NCBI GenBank assembly: GCA_021294835.1
Contig: JAJTDF010000021.1
Coordinates: 1 to 41,327, forward strand
Origin: Planctomycetaceae bacterium
GTDB taxonomy: Bacteria > Planctomycetota > Phycisphaerae > Phycisphaerales > UBA1924
Direction of reading: 5' to 3'
DNA: 41,327 bases
Shown here: positions 8,462 to 17,500 of the stretch, piece after piece
Layout: every line of letters begins with the position of its first letter
How positions within the stretch are numbered: position 1 is the first letter of the stretch
Position numbers and translations under genes: made by a program
The notes under the pieces: model-generated
The model's input: the letters and a program-made list of their open reading frames with translations, nothing else
Database searches by the model: none
What the model was told of the DNA's origin: nothing

Positions 8462-9994
8462 TCACGAGTACGCCACCCGCGGATCGGCAAGGGCGTACAG
8501 AATGTCCGCCACCAGCAGCGCCACCAGGTTCACCACGGCGATCATCACCGTGTTGGCCAGAATGACCTCAAAGTCGCGGTTGTTGATCGCCTCGATCATC
8601 AGGCTCCCCATCCCTGGAATGGTGAAGATCCGCTCCACCACCACCGACCCCGCCAGCATCCCCGGGAACACCGTCACGAAGATCGTGATCAGCGGGATCA
8701 GGCTGTTGCGGAACACGTGCTTGAAGATCACGTCCTTGTTGCTCACGCCCTTGGCCTTGGCCGTCCGCACGTAGTCGGCGTTGAAGTTCTCCAGCATCGC
8801 CGCCCGCGTCTGCTTGGAGAGCACGGCGAAGCCGGTGTACACCAGGCACATCACTGGCAGGCCCATGTGCCACAGCATGTCCACCAGCCAGCCCCGCTCC
8901 CACTGCCCGCCTTCGCCATAGGCCGGCAGGAACCGCATCTGGGACGCCTCGTTGGCGTGCAGCCCGGCCACCGGGAACCAGCCCAGGTACTGCTGGTTGG
9001 CCAGGAAGCCGATCGCCAGCACGCCCGCCAGCACCACCGGGAACGAGTACAGCGCGATGTACACCGACCCGATCCCTACATCAAACAGCGAGCCCCGCCG
9101 AACCGCCGCGAGGATGCCGCTGGGGATCGCCACCATGTAAATGATGGGAATCGCAACCAGGTTCAGCGTCAGAGTCGTCGCCATCGCCGGCGGAATCAGA
9201 TCCATCACCGGCCTGCCCGACGAGAACGCCGTGCCGAAGTCCGGCCACGCGATCGACAGCACGCCGGGCAGCAGCGCCACCCCGTACCCCTCGAACGGTC
9301 GCTGATCGAAGAACCCTGCCAGTTCCGCCTGCGCCGCCAACCCCGCCGTGTAGGCCTCCAGCACCGCCTTGCCCTTGGCCTCCAGCACCACCCACTCGGT
9401 GCTGCTGCGGTCGGGCTGCAGATTCTGGAAAAACTCCACGATCGGCGTGCCGTCCGGGTTCACCCCCGCCTCCAACCCCCGCTCCCGGGCGTACACCGTC
9501 AGTTGGCTGCGGAACTCGGTGATCCTCGCCACCGTGTTGAAACGCCCCTCGATGTACTGCCGCTCCAGCCGGCGATACATCCGCACCCGATCCTCTTCAG
9601 ACAGGTCCTTGATCGCCGCAGCCTCCACCTTCGGCAGTGTCGGCAGCCCCTGGCTGTACCACGTCGCCAGCGGCGGCTGCGGAATCGGCCGGGGCGTGCG
9701 GATCACCTCGCCGCTGGGCAACTGCTGCGCCTGCGACCCCAACTTCACCGGGCTGATCCGCCCCAGCCACCGGAAGTACTGGAAGATCACCGGGTCGCTC
9801 AGGCCGTACCGGTCCTCCAGATACGCCCGCTGCTGTGCCACGCCGCTGTTGGCGGTCATGGCGCCGCCGGCCTGCGCCAGCACCGCCGCGCCGATGCCGC
9901 CCGGCGCCGACGCGACGATCATGAACACCAGGAACGTGATCCCGATCAGCGTCGGGATCATCAGCAACAGTCTGCGAAGCAGGTACGTGGTCAT
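8462..9994 (-). CDS. OppB/DppB-type ABC permease with large periplasmic insert
   Basis: This 510-residue protein starts with the typical first helix of OppB-type permeases (LLRRLLLMIPTLIGITFLVF) and the amphipathic YGLSDPVIFQYFRWLG segment. It then carries an insertion of roughly 160 charged residues (about 82-245) before the conserved FGTAFSSGRPVMDLIPPAMATT region and the remaining five helices. The EAA loop (MLENFNADYVRTAKAKGVSN) and NSLIPLITIF are intact. The insert lies between helix 1 and helix 2, so it should face the outside. The gene sits 30 bp after the binding-protein gene. The permease identity is clear; the function of the insert is not recognised. Confidence 0.87.
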   Translation of the reverse strand: MTTYLLRRLLLMIPTLIGITFLVFMIVASAPGGIGAAVLAQAGGAMTANSGVAQQRAYLEDRYGLSDPVIFQYFRWLGRISPVKLGSQAQQLPSGEVIRTPRPIPQPPLATWYSQGLPTLPKVEAAAIKDLSEEDRVRMYRRLERQYIEGRFNTVARITEFRSQLTVYARERGLEAGVNPDGTPIVEFFQNLQPDRSSTEWVVLEAKGKAVLEAYTAGLAAQAELAGFFDQRPFEGYGVALLPGVLSIAWPDFGTAFSSGRPVMDLIPPAMATTLTLNLVAIPIIYMVAIPSGILAAVRRGSLFDVGIGSVYIALYSFPVVLAGVLAIGFLANQQYLGWFPVAGLHANEASQMRFLPAYGEGGQWERGWLVDMLWHMGLPVMCLVYTGFAVLSKQTRAAMLENFNADYVRTAKAKGVSNKDVIFKHVFRNSLIPLITIFVTVFPGMLAGSVVVERIFTIPGMGSLMIEAINNRDFEVILANTVMIAVVNLVALLVADILYALADPRVAYS

Positions 9995-10024
9995 CGGCCG
10001 GTGCCCCAGAGCGGTGGACGCGGG

Positions 10025-12019
10025 TCAGTTCTTGATCGGCAACGCGGTCGGGCTGCGGAAGAACTCCAAATAGTCCAGCCCCTTGGGGTACTGCCGGGCG
10101 TTCCCGATCGTCGGCTTGATGATCCGCGTCTCCGGGGCCAGCCGGATCCACGTGTACGGCTGCTCGTCGTGCATCACCCGGTCGAACTCGCGCCAGTGCT
10201 GCATCCGCTTGTCAAAGTCGATCTCCCGCCGCAAAGCGTCGATCGCCTTGTCGGCCCCGGGCGAGTTCCACTGCCCGAAGTTGTCTCCCTGGTCCTTGAT
10301 CGAGTCGGAGTGGAAGATCTGCTTGGGGTCGGATTCCGGAGCGTTGGCGCCCCACGACATGATCATCGCGTCAAAGTCCCGCTGCTTGCGGATCGGATCA
10401 CCCACCGACCAGTCCACGCCACGCAGAATCACCCGGATCCCCGCGTCCTTCATCGCGTCCTGCACGAACGTCGCGATCCGCTGGGCGATCTCGCCCCCGG
10501 TGAAGAACGTGAACTCAAACACGAATTCCTGCCCGCCCGCGTTCTCCAGCACGCCGTTGCCGTCGCGATCCTCCCAGCCCGCCTCCTTCAGCAACGCCTT
10601 GGCCGCCGCCGGGTCATACGGCCACGCCTTGATCGTCGGATCACTCCCCGCGAAGTTCGGGTTCATGAACCCCTTGGCCACCTGACCCACCCCGCGCCAG
10701 ATGTCCCGGATCATCTTCTCCCGGTCCAGCAGCATCGTCATCGCCCGCCGCACCCGCTTGTCGGTGAACGGCGTCGGCTTGCCCAGCCGCTCCCCGCAGT
10801 TCCAGATGATCCCGCCCCGGGCCGACCGCATCGTGATCGTCGAGAGCATCTGGTTCACGTTCGCGAACGCCGCGTCGTTCTTCAGGCTCACAAACTGCGT
10901 CGCCGCCGGCGTGATCATGTCCGCCTCGTTGTTGCGGTACGCCGTCAGCCGCGCCAGTTCATCGGTGATGTCGCGGAAGCGGATCCGGTCCAGCGGCGGC
11001 TTCGGCCCCCAGTACTGGTCGTTGCGCACCAGTTCGATCGGCTGCCCCGGAGCCCACTGGTTCTCCGGGTCCACCCGCTCAAGCTTGAACGGGCCCGAAC
11101 CCAGCAGCAGGCCCGTCGCCTTGTTGATCTCCGCCGGAGCGAACTTCGAATAGAAGTGCTTGGGCAGGGCGTACATCGTCAACGCCGTGTCCAGGTTGCT
11201 GAACAGCACCTGCTTGAACCGGATCTCTACCACCCGCTCGGAGATCACCGTCACCTTGTCAACCTGGTCCGCCAGGATCGACCGCGTCCGCTGCGCCTCG
11301 ATCTGCGGGTTCATGATGAACTCGTGGAACGACCAGCGGAAGTCCTCGGCCGTCACCGGCTGCCCGTCAGAGAACCTCGCATCATCGCGGATCTTCGCCC
11401 GCACCCACATGCCCTGGGGGTCCATCTGCCACGCCTCGGCCAGCACGCCCCGCAGCTTCAGCGACACCGGGTCGTACGCCCCCAGCGTGTCCACCACCAG
11501 GTCCACCGCCCGCCGGCCATAGACATCCGTCTGGATGTACGGCACGATCTTCGCCGGCCGCGCTTCGAACAACTCGGTGAACGTCCCGCCCTCAGAGAAC
11601 CCCGCCTGCGACCGCGGATCGGTCGTGAAGTTCCACGGCTGCTGCCACTCCACCGGCACACCCGGCACCGCCCACGACTCATCCTTTGCCCCCGCACGCC
11701 CGGGCGTCGTCGCCGCGGTGCTCGCCCCGCCGCCCTGGCCGGCCCCGCCCGGCCGCACCGCCACACCCGCCGACAGCGTCGACTCCACATTGGCCAGCCG
11801 CTGCTGAATCTCCCCAACCCCGCGGCTCAACTCCCCCAGCCGGTCGAACTGCCGGTTCTGCTCCGCCATGCGGCCCTGCAGTTCAGTCACGCTGGACTTG
11901 ATCTCCCGCAGGTTGTCCCACTCGCGGTTGGACTTGACCATCCCCAGCCACACCGACAGGCCCACCGCCGCCACCAGCACCAGCAGGAAAAAGTCCTTCA
12001 GACCGAAGCGGTTCTGCAT
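10025..12019 (-). CDS. Membrane-tethered family 5 extracellular solute-binding protein
   Basis: The 664-residue protein is the ligand receptor of the ABC importer. From about residue 120 it follows the SBP family 5 pattern (LRGVLAEAWQMDPQGMWV, DDARFSDGQPVTAEDFRWSF, LLDREKMIRDIWRGVGQVA, DYLEFFRSP). The N-terminus is unusual: in place of a lipoprotein signal there is an uncleaved-looking hydrophobic helix (residues 9-28). A heptad-like charged segment (about 31-83, probable coiled coil) and a Gly/Ala/Pro linker follow. This would hold the receptor on the membrane by a stalk and may oligomerise it. A GAAGG SD precedes the ATG by about 8 nt. It is the first gene of the oppB-oppC-oppD run and lies 157 bp after the second OppC-type gene. 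Confidence 0.9.
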   Translation of the reverse strand: MQNRFGLKDFFLLVLVAAVGLSVWLGMVKSNREWDNLREIKSSVTELQGRMAEQNRQFDRLGELSRGVGEIQQRLANVESTLSAGVAVRPGGAGQGGGASTAATTPGRAGAKDESWAVPGVPVEWQQPWNFTTDPRSQAGFSEGGTFTELFEARPAKIVPYIQTDVYGRRAVDLVVDTLGAYDPVSLKLRGVLAEAWQMDPQGMWVRAKIRDDARFSDGQPVTAEDFRWSFHEFIMNPQIEAQRTRSILADQVDKVTVISERVVEIRFKQVLFSNLDTALTMYALPKHFYSKFAPAEINKATGLLLGSGPFKLERVDPENQWAPGQPIELVRNDQYWGPKPPLDRIRFRDITDELARLTAYRNNEADMITPAATQFVSLKNDAAFANVNQMLSTITMRSARGGIIWNCGERLGKPTPFTDKRVRRAMTMLLDREKMIRDIWRGVGQVAKGFMNPNFAGSDPTIKAWPYDPAAAKALLKEAGWEDRDGNGVLENAGGQEFVFEFTFFTGGEIAQRIATFVQDAMKDAGIRVILRGVDWSVGDPIRKQRDFDAMIMSWGANAPESDPKQIFHSDSIKDQGDNFGQWNSPGADKAIDALRREIDFDKRMQHWREFDRVMHDEQPYTWIRLAPETRIIKPTIGNARQYPKGLDYLEFFRSPTALPIKN

Positions 12020-12080
12020 ACGCGTACCTTCCCAGGGGACCTGACGCCGGCTGGAATGCCGATTCCGCCGACGCCCGTAC

Positions 12081-12104
12081 GTCCGGGGAGCCCCGGACCG
12101 TCAA
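12081..12104 (-). promoter_or_regulatory. Candidate promoter with palindrome upstream of binding-protein gene
   Basis: On the minus strand a consensus-like TTGACG (12104-12099) is followed directly by the perfect 18-bp palindrome GTCCGGGGCTCCCCGGAC (12098-12081), about 60 bp before the binding-protein ATG. The palindrome fills the space where a -35/-10 spacer would lie, but the following GTACGG is a poor -10. It could be an operator, or simply an intercistronic hairpin. Confidence 0.25.
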
Positions 12105-12176
12105 GACTGCGTGAGTGTAGCGAGCCAGAAACGAAGACCGCATCCCCAGACCTCTTGGTCCACCCCGAAACCGGTC

Positions 12177-13511
12177 CTAACGGCGGGCCGAACGCCGCGG
12201 GTCAAACGCCTCCCGCAGCCCCTCCCCCACAAAGTTCAGGGCCAGCAGCGTGCTCCCGAGCAGCAGACACGGGAACAGCAGCAGCCACCAGTGGCTCTGC
12301 ACCAGATTCAGCTGGTCCAGCCCATCGGCCGCCAGATTCCCCCAGCTCGGCAGGGGCGGTTTCACCCCGATGCCCAGAAAGCTCAGGAACGACTCCTGCA
12401 GAATCGCCTGCGGCACCGTCAGCGTCGCATACACGATGATCGGCCCCAGCAGGTTCGGCAGCAGGTGCCGCAGGAAGATCCGCCTCCGCCCGCACCCCAC
12501 CGCCCGGGCCGCCTCCACGAACGGCTGGTTCTTCAGGCTCAGCACCTGCCCCCGGATCACCCGCGCCATCGTCAGCCAACTCACCCCGCCGATGGCCACC
12601 AGAAGCGTCACCACGTCATACACCGTCCGGGCCGTCTCGCTGACCTCCCCCCGCTTGAGCGATGGTTCGGTATCCGCTCGGGCTGCCAGTTCGGCCCGCA
12701 AAGCTGGCTCGGTTGCCAGTGCCTTCCGCACCGCCGCCGTGTCGTGCGGTTGCTGCCGCTCCTTGAGCACCAGGGCCGCCTGCTCGCCGATCCAGGCCTC
12801 CCGGGCCCGGCTCTTGGAGATGTACTCGTCCAGCACCGCATCACTCGCCACCGCCAGCAGCACCACCAGCAGGATGTACGGAAGCCCGTACAGAATGTCG
12901 ACGATCCGCATCATCACCCCGTCCACCCGACCACCCACGTATCCCGCCACCGCCCCGTACAGCGTTCCGATCACCACAGAGATCAATGCCGCACACAGCC
13001 CGATCGCCAGTGAAATCCCCCCTCCCGCGGCACACCTGGCCAGCAGATCCCGCCCCAAGAGGTCCGTCCCCAGCACCGGTCGGGGCCGCGCCGCCTCCAG
13101 TTGTTCCTCCGACGGCACAAACCCGCCCGCCCCCAGCGCGTCAACCGAGATCCCCCGCGCGTCGGCCTCATCGGCCACCGCCCGGGTGCGGGCTGCGGTG
13201 TCCGACCGCTGCTGCTGCGGTTCGGTCGCCGTCCACCAGAAGGGCGGCAGATGCCGGGCATCGCGGTTCTGCGCGTCGTACGCCGGCGCCGTCGGCCGCT
13301 GGGCCTCGGGCAGATGGGCCGAACCGGGCAGGGGCCTGCCCGTCAGCGTGAACGGGAGCGTCGCGACGCAGATCAGGAACACCAGCGACAGGTACCCCAG
13401 CCCAATCACCGCCGGCGTGGAGCGCACGAACGCCCGCACCGGGCTGATGGGCACCACGCGGGCCTGAGCGGCCGGAACAGACACGGGCTGGCTTCCGGAA
13501 ACGGTGGACAT
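12177..13511 (-). CDS. Second OppC/DppC-type ABC permease with two inserts
   Basis: The 444-residue protein is a second C-type permease of the same importer or of a related one. Conserved parts are VLGTDLLGRDLLARCAAGG, AVAGYVGGRVDGVMMRIVDI, the EAA loop (QVLSLKNQPFVEAARAVGCG), LPNLLGPIIV and the terminal NFVGEGLREAFDPR. It has an extended periplasmic segment after helix 1, rich in Asp/Arg/Gln (about residues 60-140). A further insertion of about 75 charged residues lies between two later helices (SDAVLDEYISKSRAREAW onward). It precedes the binding-protein gene by 157 bp in the same orientation. Two C-type permeases and only one B-type suggest either alternative pairings or that a B-type partner lies elsewhere. 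Confidence 0.87.
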   Translation of the reverse strand: MSTVSGSQPVSVPAAQARVVPISPVRAFVRSTPAVIGLGYLSLVFLICVATLPFTLTGRPLPGSAHLPEAQRPTAPAYDAQNRDARHLPPFWWTATEPQQQRSDTAARTRAVADEADARGISVDALGAGGFVPSEEQLEAARPRPVLGTDLLGRDLLARCAAGGGISLAIGLCAALISVVIGTLYGAVAGYVGGRVDGVMMRIVDILYGLPYILLVVLLAVASDAVLDEYISKSRAREAWIGEQAALVLKERQQPHDTAAVRKALATEPALRAELAARADTEPSLKRGEVSETARTVYDVVTLLVAIGGVSWLTMARVIRGQVLSLKNQPFVEAARAVGCGRRRIFLRHLLPNLLGPIIVYATLTVPQAILQESFLSFLGIGVKPPLPSWGNLAADGLDQLNLVQSHWWLLLFPCLLLGSTLLALNFVGEGLREAFDPRRSARR

Positions 13512-13577
13512 CGCTCAGCACAGCACGCCCGCCCCATCAAGAGGCCGAGCGTAGGCCCGACGCCCCCCTCCCCACGA

Positions 13578-14117
13578 TCACGGGGTCGGCCGGGGCACGT
13601 GCTGATCGAGCAGGATGACGTTGCCGTCCGGGTCCGCCAGCATCAGACTGGCCGGCCCGTTGGAGGCCGGATCGGCCGTGGTCGTCAGCGCCAATCCGCG
13701 GGCCTGCATCTCCCGCTGCAGGTCGCGGATGTCAGTGAAGCCGGGCACGGTGGCGCAGGTGTGGTCCCACCCGGGGTTGAAGGTCAGGAAGTTCGACGGG
13801 ATCATCCCCTCAAACAGCCCGATGGTGGTGGTGCCGTTCTGCATGATCAGGTACCGCCGCTCCTGCTGGCCGCCGACGTTTCGAAACCCGAGTTTCTCGT
13901 AGAACGACCGCGACGCCGCCAGGTTCTTGACGTTCAGGCTCACCGAGAAGTTGCCCAGTTGCATGGATGAGGCTCCGAGAGGCGAATCCCCGGTCGCAGG
14001 CCGGCTCGTCCGATGGTCGCCGCTGCTCCCCGCTGCGCACCCCGCCGTCATCAGCGCCGCCAACGACCAGCCCGCCAGGCACGCTCCACGACTGGACCGC
14101 CAAGGCATGGTGAGCAT
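13578..14117 (-). CDS. VOC (glyoxalase/bleomycin-resistance fold) lipoprotein
   Basis: The 179-residue product opens with a lipoprotein signal peptide (GWSLAALMTAGC, lipidated Cys near residue 27) and then a single VOC module: FSVSLNVKNLAASRSFYEKL, FLTFNPGWDHTCATVPGF and the closing LMLADPDGNVILLDQH. VOC proteins bind metals or small molecules and are usually cytoplasmic, so a lipid-anchored extracytoplasmic copy is uncommon. The ATG at 14117 is supported by a strong SD (AAGGAG, 6 nt spacing). It lies just downstream of tRNA-Pro and upstream of the second OppC-type gene. The ligand is unknown; a lone module would have to dimerise to form the usual active site. Confidence 0.82.
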   Translation of the reverse strand: MLTMPWRSSRGACLAGWSLAALMTAGCAAGSSGDHRTSRPATGDSPLGASSMQLGNFSVSLNVKNLAASRSFYEKLGFRNVGGQQERRYLIMQNGTTTIGLFEGMIPSNFLTFNPGWDHTCATVPGFTDIRDLQREMQARGLALTTTADPASNGPASLMLADPDGNVILLDQHVPRPTP

Positions 14118-14219
14118 CTGCGTCTCCTTCTGGCCGCCACTGCCTGCAGGGCGTCACGCCCGCATGCAGATGTGCCCGCGGGCAGGTTCTCACATTGGGA
14201 TCAGCAATCCGGCCACCCA

Positions 14220-14240
14220 CCGGCCCCCCGATGGGGCCGG
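14220..14240 (-). terminator. Hairpin after tRNA-Pro, possible terminator
   Basis: An 8-bp perfect stem (CCGGCCCC/GGGGCCGG, loop CCGAT) lies about 19 nt beyond the 3' end of the tRNA on the minus strand. There is no T tract after it, so it could be a processing or pausing hairpin and not an intrinsic terminator. Confidence 0.35.
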
Positions 14241-14258
14241 GCACACAGGCCAAAGAAG

Positions 14259-14332
14259 TCAGGGCGACTGGATTTGAACCAGCGACCTCGAGGACCCAAA
14301 CCCCGCGCTCTACCAAGCTGAGCTACGCCCTG
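14259..14332 (-). tRNA. tRNA-Pro (anticodon UGG)
   Basis: A 74-nt cloverleaf folds on the minus strand. The acceptor stem is CAGGGCG/CGCCCTG with C1-G72 and discriminator A73. The D stem is GCTC/GAGC and the anticodon stem CGGGG/CCTCG encloses TTTGGGT. The T arm GCTGG-TTCAAAT-CCAGT has one G-T pair. The anticodon is TGG followed by G37, and C1-G72 with A73 fits bacterial proline tRNA. The 3' CCA is not encoded. Confidence 0.95.
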
Positions 14333-14387
14333 AACGTGTCCAAACGTAGGCGCCGCCGCTGCCCACCGCCCCGCCCGGTCGCACCGT

Positions 14388-14425
14388 AAAAGCGACAGAG
14401 CCCCACCAGCGAGGGCGGGGCTCTG
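14388..14425 (-). terminator. Probable terminator of the pseudopilin operon
   Basis: A 9-bp perfect stem CAGAGCCCC/GGGGCTCTG (14396-14404 with 14417-14425) is followed on the minus strand by TCGC and then TTTT (14391-14388). It lies about 95 bp after the giant K-like gene and 56 bp before the tRNA. The interrupted T tract makes it a moderate intrinsic terminator. Confidence 0.55.
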
Positions 14426-14448
14426 CCTGCATCACAGGGGGCGGCGGG

Positions 14449-14479
14449 CGGGCGGTCCGACACGTGTGCCGGCCGCCCG
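14449..14479 (-). other. Hairpin downstream of the giant K-like gene
   Basis: CGGGCGG (14449-14455) pairs with CCGCCCG (14473-14479), and three inner pairs continue the stem. The structure lies between the K-like stop codon and the probable terminator. It has no T tract and may protect the 3' end of the transcript. Confidence 0.35.
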
Positions 14480-14517
14480 AATCGCTGTCCCCTCAGGGAG
14501 GGTCGCACATGCGCAGG

Positions 14518-17500
14518 TCAGTTCACCGGAACTTCCTGCATCAGCAGCACGCGGGGCTTCTGGCCCACCTGTGTGACTTCCGAACGGTCCAGGATCATCA
14601 GGAACCGCCGACGTATCGACGGCACCATGGGCGTGCTGACCGTCGGGTCGTCCAGCGAGGCCTGCAACACCACATCACCGACGTTGTTGGGGATCAGCGG
14701 TGCCAGCCCCTCCACGTCCGAGGGCGTGTAGCCATGCACCAGGTACCACACCGCAAACACATCGCTCCGCACGCCGCTGACGCCCAGGATGCTGTTGGCG
14801 ATGGCCAACTGCTCTTCGCTGCCGTCCACGGTGCGTGATCCGAACGGGCCGTGGGTCGGCTGCGTCGTGTCGTCCTGCCGGGCGTTCCAGCCCCGGGCCA
14901 GAGACGAGTTGGAAAGCAGGCCCACCGGCTCGCCGGCACGCAGGTCGGGCACCCGCGAGGCCGGCACGCTGCCGTCCACAAACGCCGGCTCGATCGCCGG
15001 ATCCAGCGGGAAGCCGTCGCGGCCCAGCCGGTCGATGCTCAGGAACACCCGCTGCGCCAGCGGCATCGCCGAGGCACTGGCAAACGTGCTGGCGACCGGC
15101 TGGCCGGAGGCAGCCGCCGGCGTCCCCAGGCTCTGGGGCGCGTCGGCCAACCTGGCCAGCAGCACCTCGCCGGGCGACTGGAAGCCCGGGGCCTGGCGAA
15201 TGCCGGGGATGCCCGTCGCCCAGCGCCGGCCCTTCTGGTCATACCGGCCCCAGTTGCTGTCCACGTCACGAACCACCACTTCGATGTTGTCATCGCGGAA
15301 GTCAATCGGGAACGGCCGCCCGCCGTTCACGTTGCTCGCCGGACGCGACCAGGCCAGGCCCCGGTCGCGGTAGGCCATGATCGTCGAGGCGATGTCCCAC
15401 ACCTCATCAGCCGGGGCGTACAGCGCCTCGCTCACCGAGGTGGCCCCCGGGAAGTCGCGCACCAGCCGCGTCTGCGGCAGCCAGCCGTCCGGGTCGGGCG
15501 TCGCCATCGGCAGCATCGCCAGCACCGCCCACGGGGCCGTGTTCAGGTTCACCCGGCCCTGCTCCCCCACCGTCAGGCTGCCATAGCCCGAGGTGCGGAA
15601 CTGCGAGAGCAGGTTGAGCGCCAGCGGCACGCCGTGCCCGCGGTGCGGGTCGGCGTTCCGGCCGAACTGATCGAAACGCCCGTTGCCGTTGCTGTCGTTG
15701 AACGGCACCGAGATGTCCGTCCGCAGCCGACCCCGCACAAACTGCGGCTGCAGCACCTGGCTCGGCTGGCTCTGGCTCAGCACCGTGCCGGCCACGCGCC
15801 AGTACGCATCCTCGCGGCTGGCCGGGCTGTCAAAGTCGGTCACCAGCGCCGCCGCTTCTGACAAGGTGGTGAACCGCTGGTCCGGGTTGCGGTCCGGAAG
15901 CGGCGTGCCGCCGCTCGGGTCCGGCTGTACCGGCACCTCGTAGGGGCCAATCGCCAGCGTGGTCAGCAGGTCCGTCGGCCGCAGGGGCGGCGGCGGCAGA
16001 TTGCTCGGCGTCGGCCGGGCCAGGTTCATCTCCACGTACCGATCCACATTGTCGGTGATGTCGGCCAGCGGAACCCCGGAGAGGTTGTTGAGGAACCGGG
16101 GGGTCGGGTTGTTACGGGGTTCCCGCTGCCAGGGCTGCTGACCAAGCACGGTGCTTACACGGTTGTTCCGCAGCGAATTCAGCAGAGCGCCCAGCGTTCT
16201 GCCTGCCCCGTTTGCCGCCGGCGACGGGAAGTCCGCCTGCCGCAATTGCACCGTGTTCCACGTGATGTTCCGATCCGTTCGACCGCTGTTGAAGTCGTTG
16301 TTTGCCCGGCCGTTGGTCGCGTCGCGCAGCGGCGAGGTCCGCCACTCGTTCAGGCTGTCAACGATCTGCCGCCGCTCCGTGGTGCCGCCGGCCTCGGTGT
16401 CCCGAGCGGACGACTTCACCTCCATGAGGTACGCGGGCATCACGCCCACCGGAACGTCCGCCCCGCGCGGATCCGGAGCACGATTGATCATGCTCCAAAG
16501 CAGCAGCGACACGCCCTGGCTGAAGTCGGGGTAGTTCTCGTCGCTCTCCAGTTCAATCTCGGTCTCGCCGTTCTCCAGGCGGGGGTTCAGCGAGATGTGC
16601 CGAACCTCGTCGCTGGCGGGCACACCGGGCGATGGCGGGGCCGCCGGGTCGCGCAGCACATCCACCAGCATGTCGTTGGTCAGCACGTTGACCGAGTTTG
16701 CCACCCCGGACAGACTCTCGCCCTGGGCTTGGTTGAACCGCCACAGCCGCACGGCACGGTTGGTCGGCCCGGGCTGCTCGGTGTCCGAGTTGATCCAGGC
16801 CTGGCTCTGCCCGCCAAACAATGCGAAGTACTGGTTCTCGGGCACATTCTCCGCCGGGCCGAATTGGTCGGTGGCGAGCCCCGCGATCCCCGTGCCGGGG
16901 TACCGCTGCATCGACACCGGCTGAATCCGCATCAGACGGACCGGATCCCTCGTCGGGAAGGCACCCGCCGGCGGGTTCAGCGTCACCGGGTTCATTGACA
17001 GTTGCCGGTTGATAAAGTCCGTGAAGGGGCCGGTGTTGGTCTGGTCATCCTGCGTGCCAGTCACACCGCCCGGCCCGGCCACCCGCCGCCACCGCTCCAC
17101 GATGTCCGCGGGGTCCTGCGCTGCGACGTAGAACCACCGCGTCTCCCCCGCATTGAGCACAAGTCGACGCGCTTCATAGCCGCTGCCGCCACCCGCACCC
17201 GACCTGCGCTCTTCAACCAGGGCGTAGAACTTGCCGGCGAACTCGATGTAGTACGCCAGATCAGAAAGTGCGTTGTTGGCCCCCAACCCGATGGTGCCGC
17301 CCTCCACAGGAGTGGCGTCGCCGAACTCGCGATTCGTCGCAGCACCCGGTGCCGCCGCCGGCTGAGACAGCGCAATCGGCCGGTCGAATGGGTTGTGCAA
17401 CTGGAACGCGACGACCTGGCACAGGAAGTCCGAGTTGCCCTCGGAAATGGTGCCGTTGATCTTCACCTGCCTGTCGCCGCCCTGAGCACTGTTCGGGTCA

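Noticed and set aside
6842-12439. A 1865-codon open frame on the plus strand
   Set aside because: It lies opposite four well-conserved importer genes. Its translation is His/Arg/Pro/Gln-rich with no domain pattern, as expected from the complementary strand of GC-rich codons with G or C at third positions.
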